A stretch of DNA of 64,000 nucleotides, taken from the NCBI GenBank assembly GCA_964351395.1, contig CAYGOF010000001.1, positions 248,001-312,000 on the forward strand. The letters are read 5' to 3'. Positions 16,741 to 24,883 of this stretch are shown in pieces. The notes under the pieces were generated by a model. The model ran no database searches. It saw only the letters and a list, made by a program, of their open reading frames with translations, and had not been told where the DNA came from. The stretch is from Imperialibacter sp964351395 (GTDB lineage: Bacteria > Bacteroidota > Bacteroidia > Cytophagales > Cyclobacteriaceae). Positions within the stretch are counted from its first letter, which is position 1. The number at the start of each line of letters is the position of its first letter. Made by a program: the position numbers and the translations under genes.

Positions 16741-17546
16741 GTACCACCGAAAGCAGTTCTTACTACAATCACCTGGAGCAAATGTCGGTTCTGGAATTGT
16801 TGACCAATATCAACAAAGAAGACCAGACTGTGCCGCAAGCCGTTAAGAAGGCACTTCCGCAAATTGAGGCGCTAATTGCGCAGATTGTTCCGCGAATGAA
16901 AGAAGGAGGGCGGCTGTTTTACATTGGTGCCGGCACAAGTGGCAGATTAGCTATTGTGGATGCATCTGAGTGCCCTCCCACCTATGGCGTTTCACCGGAC
17001 CTGGTGGTAGGCATTATGGCTGGAGGAGACAAAGCCATACGCAAATCGGTAGAGCATGCCGAAGATGACTTCGAACAAGCCTGGAAAGACCTGGCAACAT
17101 ACAAGCCAGGCAAAAAAGACACACTCATTGGCATAGCAGCATCAGGACGGACTCCTTACGTGATTGGCGGCGTAACTGAGGCGAGAAAAAATGGACTACT
17201 CACTGGTTGTATTACCTGCAACACCAGAACAAAACTGGCGGAAGCAGCCGAATTCCCGATAGAGGCAGTTGTGGGGCCGGAGTTTGTCACAGGCAGCACC
17301 CGCATGAAGTCAGGCACAGCACAAAAACTAGTGCTTAATATGATCAGCACCACAGTAATGATCCAGCTGGGCCATGTGAAAGGCAACAAAATGGTAGATA
17401 TGCAGCTTAGCAACGAAAAGCTAGTAGACCGTGGTGTTAGAATGGTGATGGAAGAATTGAAAATAGAAAGAGAGCTGGCTGCTGAGTTATTGAAAAAACA
17501 CGGCTCAGTTAGAGGCGCAGTCGACAATTACTCTTCGAATGCATGA
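16737..17546 (+). CDS. murQ: N-acetylmuramic acid 6-phosphate etherase
   Basis: Cleaves the lactyl ether of MurNAc-6-phosphate, giving GlcNAc-6-phosphate and lactate, a step in peptidoglycan recycling. The 269-residue product has a SIS (sugar isomerase) domain. Motifs seen are GAGTSGRLAIVDASECPPTY, then GIAASGRTPYVIGG, and GPEFVTGSTRMKSGTAQK, all conserved in MurQ. It overlaps the kinase stop by 4 bp (ATGA) and the next gene by 8 bp, so it sits in a tight operon. It is somewhat shorter than E. coli MurQ at the C-terminus, as is common in Bacteroidota. Confidence 0.95.
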   Translation: MSTTESSSYYNHLEQMSVLELLTNINKEDQTVPQAVKKALPQIEALIAQIVPRMKEGGRLFYIGAGTSGRLAIVDASECPPTYGVSPDLVVGIMAGGDKAIRKSVEHAEDDFEQAWKDLATYKPGKKDTLIGIAASGRTPYVIGGVTEARKNGLLTGCITCNTRTKLAEAAEFPIEAVVGPEFVTGSTRMKSGTAQKLVLNMISTTVMIQLGHVKGNKMVDMQLSNEKLVDRGVRMVMEELKIERELAAELLKKHGSVRGAVDNYSSNA

Positions 17547-18108
17547 GTTAGAGCCCTTTTACCGGTGGCTGGTATATTACGACCCCTCCACAGATCCTAA
17601 CTCCCCATTTGAGGGAAAAGAATACAACTACGACGTCTACTCAGAAACCGTCTATGGCTACTACCTGGCCCCAGGCTGGGACTATATTGGATCTGAAACA
17701 CTTTACATGAAAATCCTCTATGCCGACTATGATGAAGGCTATGTGGTGTTTGAGTTCATTGGAGAGTGGAACGATGCATTGCACAATGACATCATGCACT
17801 TGAAGAGGAATATCGTTGAACACTTTGAACTTTGCGGTATCAACAAATTCATTCTGATCGGCGAAAATGTCCTTAACTTCCACGGGTCAGACGATTCCTA
17901 TTACGAAGAATGGTTTGAAGACGTAGAAGACGGCTGGATTGCCCTGGTTGGTTTTCGTGACTTTGTACTTGATGAGATGAAAAACTACAATATTGACTCC
18001 TATGTCAATTTTGGAGGCACCTTGCAGATCGACAATTGGAGAACACTAACGCCAAAAGTCTTTTATGAACTGGTAGAACAGCAGATACAGCGCAGGTTGG
18101 GGATGTAG
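17539..18108 (+). CDS. Conserved protein of unknown function
   Basis: 189 residues, acidic and rich in aromatic residues (Tyr, Trp, Phe), with no signal peptide or membrane segment. I do not recognise a family. The start overlaps the end of murQ by 8 bp, so it is co-translated with the amino-sugar recycling genes. It could act with them or simply be carried along. The last 39 codons (from NIDSYVNFGGTLQIDNWRT) occur a second time at 18814-18933 in diverged form, so this gene once had a tandem paralogue. The duplicated C-terminal part keeps 31 of 39 residues with many silent changes, which indicates past selection on the protein. Confidence 0.75.
   Translation: MHELEPFYRWLVYYDPSTDPNSPFEGKEYNYDVYSETVYGYYLAPGWDYIGSETLYMKILYADYDEGYVVFEFIGEWNDALHNDIMHLKRNIVEHFELCGINKFILIGENVLNFHGSDDSYYEEWFEDVEDGWIALVGFRDFVLDEMKNYNIDSYVNFGGTLQIDNWRTLTPKVFYELVEQQIQRRLGM
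17989..18108 (+). repeat. Direct repeat, copy 1 (3' end of the 189-residue gene)
   Basis: 120 bp that align without gaps to 18814-18933, with 93 of 120 bases identical by my manual count. Many differences are at third codon positions. Confidence 0.85.
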
Positions 18109-18182
18109 TGAACTGCTGCGTAACACCACATCATAACGCAAAATCCAGAACTTTGTGTAAATTGATCATTGTTACTAGTAGC

Positions 18183-18419
18183 ATGAAGACATCACTTCTA
18201 CATAGGATTACACTGAACCCAGAAGTTTGTGGCGGTAAACCTACCATCAGAAACATGAGGTTTTCGGTTACCGACTTATTGAGTCTGCTGGCTTCGGGCA
18301 TGACCCACGAGGAAATACTTAAGGACTATTCCTATTTGGAAGAAGACGACATCAAAGCGTGTCTTGAATATGCTGTAAGAATTTCCGACCCAAGAACTAT
18401 CATTCCAGTAGTGCATTGA
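18183..18419 (+). CDS. DUF433 antitoxin-like protein
   Basis: 78-residue DUF433 protein. The pattern ITLNPEVCGGKPTIRNMRFSV, then LASGMTHEEILKDYSYLEEDDIKACLEYA, is typical: a short beta part with the GGKPxIRxxR motif and a helix-turn-helix-like helical part. DUF433 genes usually precede DUF5615 genes and are predicted antitoxins of this pair. I chose the ATG at 18183; an in-frame start at 18108 would add 25 residues that do not belong to the family. The stop is 1 bp before the next ATG. The toxin-antitoxin role is from comparative work on the families, not visible directly. Confidence 0.85.
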   Translation: MKTSLLHRITLNPEVCGGKPTIRNMRFSVTDLLSLLASGMTHEEILKDYSYLEEDDIKACLEYAVRISDPRTIIPVVH

Positions 18420-18420
18420 C

Positions 18421-18780
18421 ATGCATCGTTTCCTTGTCGATACCCAACTACCCCCTTTACTGTCTGAACTTTTGAATGAACGAGGTTTCGACTCCAAACA
18501 CACCGCTACTGACTTCCCTAATGGTCAATTTCTGACCGATGAGAGTATTCTGGAAATCGCAACTGAAGAAAATAGAATTGTAATCACGAAGGACAAGGAT
18601 TTCAAAAACAATTATTTACTACAAGGAGCACCTCCAAAAGTCTTATTCATTCAATTAGGAAATTCCTCTAATAGCGAGTTACTTAACTATTTCAGGAAAA
18701 ACCTAGCCCCCATCAAATCTTTGCTCGACGACGGTCACTATTTTATTACCTTGGGCAAAGACAATATTGCAGCTTATTAA
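18421..18780 (+). CDS. DUF5615 PIN-like toxin/nuclease
   Basis: 119-residue protein with a PIN-like (Mut7-C/DUF5615) fold. The N-terminal acidic residue is in MHRFLVDTQLPPLL (D7), followed by GFDSKHTATDFPNG and IVITKDKDFKN (KDKDF is the typical second acidic motif), then PPKVLFIQLGN. These are the conserved acidic positions expected for metal-dependent RNase activity. It is paired with the DUF433 gene 1 bp upstream, forming the predicted toxin of the pair. The stop codon is followed directly by the remnant sequence of another gene, so the cassette fits tightly into a broken duplicate. Confidence 0.85.
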   Translation: MHRFLVDTQLPPLLSELLNERGFDSKHTATDFPNGQFLTDESILEIATEENRIVITKDKDFKNNYLLQGAPPKVLFIQLGNSSNSELLNYFRKNLAPIKSLLDDGHYFITLGKDNIAAY

Positions 18781-18813
18781 GCTGAGAAAAACTTCAACGA
18801 AAGAAGAAGGCAA

Positions 18814-18933
18814 AATATCGACACCTATGTCAATTTTGGAGGCACGCTGCAAATTGACAACTGGAGAACACCGATTCCGAAAATCTTCTATCAATTAGTG
18901 GAGCGGCAGATTCAGCGGAGGATTGGGATATGA
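18814..18933 (+). pseudogene. Remnant of a second copy of the 189-residue gene (3' end only)
   Basis: The frame reads NIDTYVNFGGTLQIDNWRT and on to a TGA at 18931-18933, matching the last 39 residues of the gene ending at 18108 at 31 of 39 positions. The frame has no start codon of its own before the homologous part and runs back to the stop codon of the DUF5615 gene. The first roughly 150 codons of this copy are missing, and the toxin-antitoxin pair stands in their place. Confidence 0.8.
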
Positions 18934-18954
18934 AAAATGTTGCCTGCTTTGATG

Positions 18955-19257
18955 TCAATTTACTTCAATAAGCGTCTTTATTTTATAGTAATCTGGGCTA
19001 TTACTACAATCTATTTCCCTTTCTCCTAACTTAATGTAAACTGGTACTGGTACAACAATTTCGAATCCAGTACTGAAGTCAGGGGGTATACTGTCAATTT
19101 TAATCGTATCTCTTCCGATTTTAACAAGCCAACCCCAGCAACATCCACATTTCGTTGGTTCAAAGTCTATAATTTCAGCATTAGCTTTCAGGGGTTCATC
19201 TTTGCCGCAAGACATTAAAAATATGAACTTAGTCCCTACCAAACTTAACATCCTCAT
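18955..19257 (-). CDS. Small putative lipoprotein of unknown function
   Basis: 100 residues from the start MRMLSLVGTKFIFLMSCGKD. The lipobox is LMSC with Cys at 17. The mature part holds a Cys-rich stretch (FEPTKCGCCWGWLVKIG) and no family that I recognise. An in-frame upstream ATG would put the start at 19335, but the signal peptide argues for 19257 (or 19251). It lies downstream of the SprT-like gene on the same strand. Confidence 0.6.
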   Translation of the reverse strand: MRMLSLVGTKFIFLMSCGKDEPLKANAEIIDFEPTKCGCCWGWLVKIGRDTIKIDSIPPDFSTGFEIVVPVPVYIKLGEREIDCSNSPDYYKIKTLIEVN

Positions 19258-19324
19258 ATTAACTCTTGGACTTTTAGTAAGATAAAAAATTAATCTGAAA
19301 ACCTGTTCACACTGTCTGGGCACA

Positions 19325-19930
19325 CTATTGTTCAATTCTCTCCACCCTGGCTACTTCCGAAATCAAGTACTTTCTTCCTGTCTTCATTTCCAAACAAATT
19401 GATCGAGTGCGTTTCTTGCCTTCCTTTTTGAAGTGCCGCGACTCAAGGAGAAACTCCTCCCCAACAACAAGCTCGGCCAGCAGAATACCACTTTTGTGCA
19501 CGTCATATTTAGAAAGTGCCATCATAAGGGCGGGATCGGAGCAGGAGGCGGCTTTGGGGTTCGCCAGGTGGCGGCGAAGCTTCAGTGCCAACTCATCCGG
19601 GAAAGCGCCGGCTTCTACCATTGGGTAAAGCACTTCTTTGAAGGTGTTTTTCCACTCTGTACCATGAGGGGCTATTCGTCTACCGTATTTTTCGAAAGTT
19701 TGAAGGTGGGCTACCTCGTGAAGGTAAGTAACCGTAAATGCGTAGGGGTTAAGGTCCTGGTTGACCGTTATGATAGGTTTTTTACCCTTATTGAAACGAA
19801 AGTCTCCCAGCTTGGTCGAACGGCCTCTGACAACTTTTAGTGTGAAGTTATGCTTTACCCATAATTCAAAGCAATATTGGGAAGCTTTTGGCGGAAGGTG
19901 TTTCTCGAAAACAGCGAATTGTGACTGCAA
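19325..19930 (-). CDS. SprT-like zinc metalloprotease domain protein
   Basis: 201-residue protein with a SprT-like domain. The zinc site is HEVAH at 71-75 in TVTYLHEVAHLQTFEKYG. A later histidine in APHGTEWKNTF is the usual third ligand region. RSTKLGDFRF before the active site is also conserved. The C-terminal part (about 150-201) looks like a small basic beta domain (FLLESRHFKKEGKKRTRSIC). Proteins of this family are related to the DNA-protein crosslink protease Spartan, but bacterial members are mostly uncharacterised. It is followed by a small lipoprotein and preceded by another on the same strand. Confidence 0.85.
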   Translation of the reverse strand: MQSQFAVFEKHLPPKASQYCFELWVKHNFTLKVVRGRSTKLGDFRFNKGKKPIITVNQDLNPYAFTVTYLHEVAHLQTFEKYGRRIAPHGTEWKNTFKEVLYPMVEAGAFPDELALKLRRHLANPKAASCSDPALMMALSKYDVHKSGILLAELVVGEEFLLESRHFKKEGKKRTRSICLEMKTGRKYLISEVARVERIEQ

Positions 19931-19936
19931 GTGGCT

Positions 19937-20290
19937 TTAAGGTAAGTCTTCGAAGTCTTTCTTGATTGTGATTTTCACATCCTTCAGGTCGCGATGGATG
20001 TTGCGCAACTCTTTCCTGATCTGCTCCTTTATCTTGCGCATGTCTCTGTCCGAAACATCTATTTTAATCACAATATCGTCCAGGCCGTCCTCCAGATCAA
20101 TTCTGATTTCTTCCACATCTCCCATGGCATCATCAAGCGATACCTCCACGTCCTCGAGTGCTTCCGTGATGATGTTCTCAATCTCCTCGCTATCAACATC
20201 TATGGCGACACTAAAACGGTTTTCGTCACGGCGATCGCTACAGGCGCTTGCGACCAACAACACTAAAAGAATAGGAAGCAACTTTTTCAT
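19937..20290 (-). CDS. Small acidic lipoprotein of unknown function
   Basis: 117 residues. The signal MKKLLPILLVLLVASAC is a clear lipoprotein signal (ASAC, Cys at 17). The mature part is almost entirely charged, with alternating acidic (EEIENIITEALEDVEVSLDD) and mixed segments that look helical or coiled-coil, ending in KKDFEDLP. I do not recognise a family. It lies 14 bp downstream of der on the same strand and is likely co-transcribed with it, and only 6 bp before the SprT-like gene. Confidence 0.7.
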   Translation of the reverse strand: MKKLLPILLVLLVASACSDRRDENRFSVAIDVDSEEIENIITEALEDVEVSLDDAMGDVEEIRIDLEDGLDDIVIKIDVSDRDMRKIKEQIRKELRNIHRDLKDVKITIKKDFEDLP

Positions 20291-20304
20291 TCAATAAACC
20301 TACC

Positions 20305-21615
20305 TTATTTCTGTCTGAAAAACAACGTAATCGGTGACCCTGTAAAGTCGAAGTGGCCACGCAGTTTATTGACCAGGAACCGCTGGTAAGACTCTTTGAC
20401 GTACTGCGGATTGTTGCAGAAAAAAGCAAAAGATGGCGTTTTCGTAGGAAGCTGAGTAATGTATTTGATATTGATGATTTTACTCTTCACCGATGGTGGC
20501 GGAAATTTTTCTATCTCCTTCAGCATGATGTCATTAAGCTTAGATGTAGGAATCTTCTTGATTCGGTTGTCGTGAATTTCCATCGCCAGCTCAATAGCCT
20601 GGAAAATCCGCTTTTTGGTAGTTACCGAAGTAAAAATGATAGGAATGTAGGCCATGTCGCCAAGTTTCTCAATCATTGCCTTTGTAAACTTATCGGCCGT
20701 TTTCTCGTCCTTTTCCACCAGGTCCCATTTGTTCACCATGATCATCATGCCCTTTTTGTACTTATGGGCCAGGTTAATAATACTCATGTCCTGAGCTTCA
20801 AGGCCCAAGGTGGCATCTATCATAATCACACAAACATCGCTGTCCTGCAATGCCTGAATGGAGCGCAACACAGAGAAGAACTCAATGTCTTCTTTCACTT
20901 TGGCCTTCTTTCGAATACCTGCCGTGTCGGTAAGAATAAAATCCTTATTAAAAAGTGTATACCGTGTATCTATGGCGTCTCTTGTGGTACCAGCAACATT
21001 TGTGACAATGGTTCGATCTTTCCCAATCAACATATTCAGAAAAGACGACTTACCAACATTAGGCCTTCCCAAAATCGCAATGCGTGGAACATCTTTTCCA
21101 GGATCTTCGTCACCGTCTTCTTCAAAATGACTTACGACCTCATCCAGCAAATCGCCTGTTCCTGACCCACTATTTGACGAGATCGGAAACATGGACTCTC
21201 CTAAGCCGAGCTCGTAAAACTCGTTGGCGGCAAAAATACGCTCAGTGTTATCAGCTTTATTGGCTACCAGGATCACTGGCTTGTTCACACTACGAACTAC
21301 ATTGGCAAAGTCTCTGTCCCAAGGAGTTACTCCCTCACCACAATCGACCATAAACAGAATGACAGACGCTTCTTCAAGCGCTTCAATCACCTGTTGACGA
21401 ATAGCGGTTTCAAAAATATCATCAGACCCAACTACATACCCACCGGTGTCAATTACAGTAAAATACTTTCCGATCCATTCAGCATAACCATAATGTCTGT
21501 CCCTGGTAACACCAGGTTCATTGTCCATAATGGCCTTTTTCTTCTCTATCAATCTATTGAAGAAAGTGGATTTGCCTACATTAGGCCTGCCTACAATTGC
21601 TACGATATTTGCCAC
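20305..21615 (-). CDS. der: Ribosome biogenesis GTPase Der (EngA)
   Basis: Double-GTPase needed for 50S subunit assembly. The 436 residues contain two G domains in tandem: the first P-loop is GRPNVGKST at residues 9-17, the second GRPNVGKSS near 185. G3 is DTGGY (first) and DTAGI (second), and G4 is NKAD and NKWD. A C-terminal KH-like domain spans about 350-436. Transcription runs leftward into the two small genes and SprT. The initiator tRNA gene upstream on the same strand ends in its own terminator, so der must have a separate promoter. Confidence 0.97.
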   Translation of the reverse strand: MANIVAIVGRPNVGKSTFFNRLIEKKKAIMDNEPGVTRDRHYGYAEWIGKYFTVIDTGGYVVGSDDIFETAIRQQVIEALEEASVILFMVDCGEGVTPWDRDFANVVRSVNKPVILVANKADNTERIFAANEFYELGLGESMFPISSNSGSGTGDLLDEVVSHFEEDGDEDPGKDVPRIAILGRPNVGKSSFLNMLIGKDRTIVTNVAGTTRDAIDTRYTLFNKDFILTDTAGIRKKAKVKEDIEFFSVLRSIQALQDSDVCVIMIDATLGLEAQDMSIINLAHKYKKGMMIMVNKWDLVEKDEKTADKFTKAMIEKLGDMAYIPIIFTSVTTKKRIFQAIELAMEIHDNRIKKIPTSKLNDIMLKEIEKFPPPSVKSKIINIKYITQLPTKTPSFAFFCNNPQYVKESYQRFLVNKLRGHFDFTGSPITLFFRQK

Positions 21616-21756
21616 TGGGAAATAAAAGATTAGTAATAATGATTGAGGAGACTAGCTAAGAAGCCGTCTTTGAAACCAAATGCTATTGATAAAATTCGTC
21701 ATAATTCTTAAGAAAAGCTCCTCCTGCTTTGCTTGCCTCAACCTACATATAGCAAA

Positions 21757-21782
21757 AAGGCCTCAGCGTGCGCTGAGGCCTT
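21757..21782 (-). terminator. Terminator of the initiator tRNA gene
   Basis: Perfect stem AAGGCCTCAGC with GCTGAGGCCTT around a 4-nt loop. On the minus strand it is followed by TTTTT (plus-strand A-run 21754-21758). Confidence 0.85.
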
Positions 21783-21787
21783 GTTAG

Positions 21788-21860
21788 TAGCGGGGACAGG
21801 ACTCGAACCTGTGGCCTTCGGGTTATGAGCCCGACGAGCTACCAACTGCTCCACCCCGCG
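21788..21860 (-). tRNA. Initiator tRNA-fMet (CAT anticodon)
   Basis: 73 nt cloverleaf read on the minus strand, CGCGGGGTGGAGCAG at the 5' end. The anticodon loop is CTCATAA, flanked by three G-C pairs (GGG/CCC), the hallmark of initiators. The first acceptor position is mismatched (C1 opposite U72). Discriminator is A; CCA is not encoded. Confidence 0.95.
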
Positions 21861-21912
21861 ATATGTTTGTTAAAGGGCTACAAATGTAAGGCAGCTTTTG
21901 AGTAAAAACAAG

Positions 21913-21920
21913 TACCTTTG
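21913..21920 (+). promoter_or_regulatory. -7 element (TACCTTTG) of era
   Basis: TACCTTTG matches TAnnTTTG and lies 17 bp before the era ATG. A -33 box at the usual distance is not evident. Confidence 0.45.
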
Positions 21921-21937
21921 CTGAATAATTCAAAAGA

Positions 21938-22852
21938 ATGGCAAAAAAAATAACTGAAGAGCCTGTCTCTGCATTTAAATCTGGCTTTGTATCGATTATC
22001 GGTAAGCCGAACGTGGGGAAGTCAACCCTAATGAATGCTCTTATAGGTGAGCGATTATCCATCATCACTGCCAAAGCACAAACAACCCGTCACCGTATAT
22101 TTGGCATTCTTAATGGCAAAGATTTTCAAATTGTGTACTCTGATACGCCAGGCGTACTAAAGCCACAATATGAACTTCAGGAAGCGATGATGCATTTTGT
22201 GTACCAGTCACTGGATGATGCCGACGTGATCCTGTTTGTTGTAGAGCTCGGGGATAAAATGGATGAAGATAACGTACAAATCCTGGAATTACTGAGAAAA
22301 AATAATGTGCCTGCCTTATTTGTGATCAACAAAATAGACAAAGCCAAAGGCAGTCAGCTGGAAGATAAATTAACCTATTTCAAAGAGTACTCGGGTGACA
22401 TTCCTATCCTTTGCATCTCCGCACTCGACAAGGTAAATCTGGATCCTCTGTTTAATCAAATACTTGAAAAGCTGCCTGTCCATCCTCCTTATTTCCCTGA
22501 GGACGAAATGACCGATCGTACAGAGCGATTTTTTGCCTCTGAAATTATCCGAGAAAAAATATTCCTAAACTATAAAAAAGAGGTGCCCTATAGCTGCGAA
22601 GTTATTATCGCAGCCTTCAAGGAAGATGAAAAAATTATCCGTATTCAGGCAGAAATCTTTGTAGAAAGAGCTACACAAAGAGCCATTATTATTGGTCATG
22701 GCGGGCTGGCACTGAAAAAAGTAGGGATAGAAGCCCGGAAGGACATGGAAACATTCTTTGGCAAGCATGTTCATCTTGAAACATATGTAAGAGTCGACAA
22801 AGACTGGAGGCAGAATAAATTAAAGCTTAAGCGGTTTGGGTATGTGAATTGA
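21938..22852 (+). CDS. era: GTPase Era
   Basis: GTPase that binds 16S rRNA near its 3' end and helps mature the 30S subunit. The 304-residue product has the G1 motif GKPNVGKST at 22-30, G3 DTPG in VYSDTPGVLKPQYEL, and G4 NKIDKAKG. A C-terminal KH domain with the RAQ-like core (VERATQRAIIIGHGG) spans about 205-285, as expected for Era. It is divergent from the initiator tRNA and der, so ribosome-assembly GTPases flank the tRNA on both sides. It appears monocistronic; a 111-bp gap separates it from the next gene. Confidence 0.97.
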   Translation: MAKKITEEPVSAFKSGFVSIIGKPNVGKSTLMNALIGERLSIITAKAQTTRHRIFGILNGKDFQIVYSDTPGVLKPQYELQEAMMHFVYQSLDDADVILFVVELGDKMDEDNVQILELLRKNNVPALFVINKIDKAKGSQLEDKLTYFKEYSGDIPILCISALDKVNLDPLFNQILEKLPVHPPYFPEDEMTDRTERFFASEIIREKIFLNYKKEVPYSCEVIIAAFKEDEKIIRIQAEIFVERATQRAIIIGHGGLALKKVGIEARKDMETFFGKHVHLETYVRVDKDWRQNKLKLKRFGYVN

Positions 22853-22963
22853 TCGTCATGCCTTTTCCCACCAAATAAAAGATGCCCTATAAATTTCATC
22901 ACCATAGAATGAGATAAGTATTTTCATAAAGCTCTATCTTTCAATTCACAATAGCGCCCATCT

Positions 22964-23872
22964 ATGGAAGCGATCGACAGTATTCATCTCAATTTTAACC
23001 AAGAGTCAGCTTGGGGGCTCAATTTCCTACTTGCCTTTATCATGTTCAGCGTAGCCATTGAGCTGACGATAGAAGATTTCAAGGCTATTGCGAGCTACCC
23101 CAAATCTGTCTTAGTTGGTGTCGTTTCGCAGTTTCTTTTCCTGCCCTTTGTTACCTACCTTCTTATTTTGGTTTGGGAGCCAGCTCCAAGCATGGCATTA
23201 GGCATGATGATGGTGGCTGCTTGTCCTGGCGGCAATGTTTCCAATTTCTTTTCCTTTATGGCCAAAGGAAATGTAGCACTTTCAGTGACATTAACAGCAT
23301 TTTCAACTCTTGGGGCAATCTTCTTTACACCTATCAACCTCTCATTCTGGGCCAGTCATTACGCACCGACTGCCAGCCTTCTTACCGAAGTAGACCTATC
23401 AGTGGCGGATGTATTTGTCACAGTTTTCACCATTCTAGGCATACCACTTGGCATCGGCATGAGCGCAAGGCATTGGGCTCCGGCATGGTGTGTGAAATAC
23501 GGCAAAACACTACGCAAAATCTCAATCGGCATATTTTCGGTCTTTGTTGTTGGGGCGCTAGCAGCCAACCACGAAGTGTTTTACAATCATATTTATCTGG
23601 TAATTATCCTCGTCCTTATTCACAATGCATTGGCTCTCGGAGGAGGGTACTTACTAGCCAGGGTGACAAGACTGCCCGAGCCAGATCAACGCACAATAGC
23701 CATTGAAACAGGAATTCAAAATTCAGGTTTGGGACTTTTGCTCATATTTACTTTTTTTGATGGCCTGGGAGGCATGGCGCTGATTGCTGCCTGGTGGGGC
23801 ATCTGGCACATGGTATCCGGAATGACCATCAGCTACTTCTGGGCTCGTTCCAATAAACTTATGACAACGTAA
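22964..23872 (+). CDS. Bile acid:sodium symporter family (BASS) transporter
   Basis: 302-residue membrane protein with about 9-10 hydrophobic helices. The BASS pattern is visible in ACPGGNVSNFFSFMAKGNVA (the discontinuous helix and sodium-site region) and ETGIQNSGLGLLLIF (the second crossover motif). Family members move organic anions such as bile acids, pyruvate or pantoate with sodium; the substrate here is unknown. Its stop codon is immediately followed by the acyltransferase start with no gap, so the two are coupled. Confidence 0.9.
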   Translation: MEAIDSIHLNFNQESAWGLNFLLAFIMFSVAIELTIEDFKAIASYPKSVLVGVVSQFLFLPFVTYLLILVWEPAPSMALGMMMVAACPGGNVSNFFSFMAKGNVALSVTLTAFSTLGAIFFTPINLSFWASHYAPTASLLTEVDLSVADVFVTVFTILGIPLGIGMSARHWAPAWCVKYGKTLRKISIGIFSVFVVGALAANHEVFYNHIYLVIILVLIHNALALGGGYLLARVTRLPEPDQRTIAIETGIQNSGLGLLLIFTFFDGLGGMALIAAWWGIWHMVSGMTISYFWARSNKLMTT

Positions 23873-24883
23873 ATGATTTATTTCATATTCCGGCCCATTG
23901 TCCGGATAGCTTTGTGGTTCTTTTACGGCCCTTTTAAAGTGGTAGGCCTTGAAAATATTCCAAAAGATGCACCAGTAATACTAGCGCCTAATCATCAAAA
24001 TTCCTTTCTAGATGCGATTCTTCCGGCTTGCTTTCAACCAAGGTCGCTTCATTTCCTAACCCGGTCCGACGTATTCAAAAAAGGACTGATAGAAAATATC
24101 TTATACGGCTTTCACATGTGGCCAGTATACAGGCAGCGAGACGGCAAGGATACGCTTGGCAAAAACGAAATAGTGTTTAAAAACTGCAGCCAGTTGTTGC
24201 GAAACAATGGTTGCCTTTTGCTATTTCCTGAAGGCGATCAAATCCTTAAGCACAAACTTCGACCACTAAAAAAAGGGATGGCCCGCATAGCATTTCAAAC
24301 CGCGGAGGAATCATCGTTTGAAAAAGAAATTTATATCGTCCCGGTTGGCTTGAATTACGAGCACTATTGGAATTTCAACACGGCCTTTCAAATGCGTTTC
24401 GGCACACCAATTAAGGTCTTGGACTTTAAAAAAGACTACCTTGAAAGTGAACAAAAAGGGCTTTTATCCCTTACTAAAGCAGTGAGTGACGGCATGAGCC
24501 GGGAAATCGTAGAAATGCACAGTGAGGCAGACGAAAAGTTTTGGTTCGAGGAGGCGGGACTTTCAGGTGTGGACCTTACTTCGCCATCTTTTTTTCAAAA
24601 TATTGACGCAAGCTCCAGGCCGGCCCCAAAACCTAAGAAAACAAAAATCAATCTTCTGGCAAGGCTCTTGCACTGGCCTGTAATGAAAGTGCTCCAGGTT
24701 TTTTTGGAAAGCAAAATCAAAGATAAAAAATTCCTGGGAGCTGTAAAGTTTGGCATGGGAATGGTTTTCTTTCCCATCTACTACATTGCTGTTTGCACAA
24801 TAATTACCCTACTGTCAGGCAACTTATACTTAGGCCTTGGGGTAATTTTTTCTATGATTTTGCTACTTAAAGTAAAAAGCTAA
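23873..24883 (+). CDS. Lysophospholipid/glycerol-phosphate acyltransferase (PlsC-like)
   Basis: 336-residue membrane-associated acyltransferase. The catalytic motif is NHQNSFLDAI near residues 41-50 (His and Asp five residues apart, the form seen in the DHAPAT-like branch rather than the HX4D of PlsC). FPEGDQ near 120 is the substrate-phosphate motif. Two hydrophobic stretches at the C-terminus (about 285-336) probably anchor it. It starts directly at the end of the transporter gene and overlaps the convergent purM by 4 bp at its end. Acyl acceptor is unknown. Confidence 0.87.
   Translation: MIYFIFRPIVRIALWFFYGPFKVVGLENIPKDAPVILAPNHQNSFLDAILPACFQPRSLHFLTRSDVFKKGLIENILYGFHMWPVYRQRDGKDTLGKNEIVFKNCSQLLRNNGCLLLFPEGDQILKHKLRPLKKGMARIAFQTAEESSFEKEIYIVPVGLNYEHYWNFNTAFQMRFGTPIKVLDFKKDYLESEQKGLLSLTKAVSDGMSREIVEMHSEADEKFWFEEAGLSGVDLTSPSFFQNIDASSRPAPKPKKTKINLLARLLHWPVMKVLQVFLESKIKDKKFLGAVKFGMGMVFFPIYYIAVCTIITLLSGNLYLGLGVIFSMILLLKVKS

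Noticed and set aside
20353..21165. A 270-codon open frame on the plus strand opposite der
   Set aside because: It lies entirely within der on the other strand; composition is rich in His, Arg and Cys without motifs, and der itself is complete.
21823..22074. An open frame on the minus strand overlapping the initiator tRNA and the era start
   Set aside because: It shares bases with a tRNA gene and a certain GTPase start; the translation has no family.
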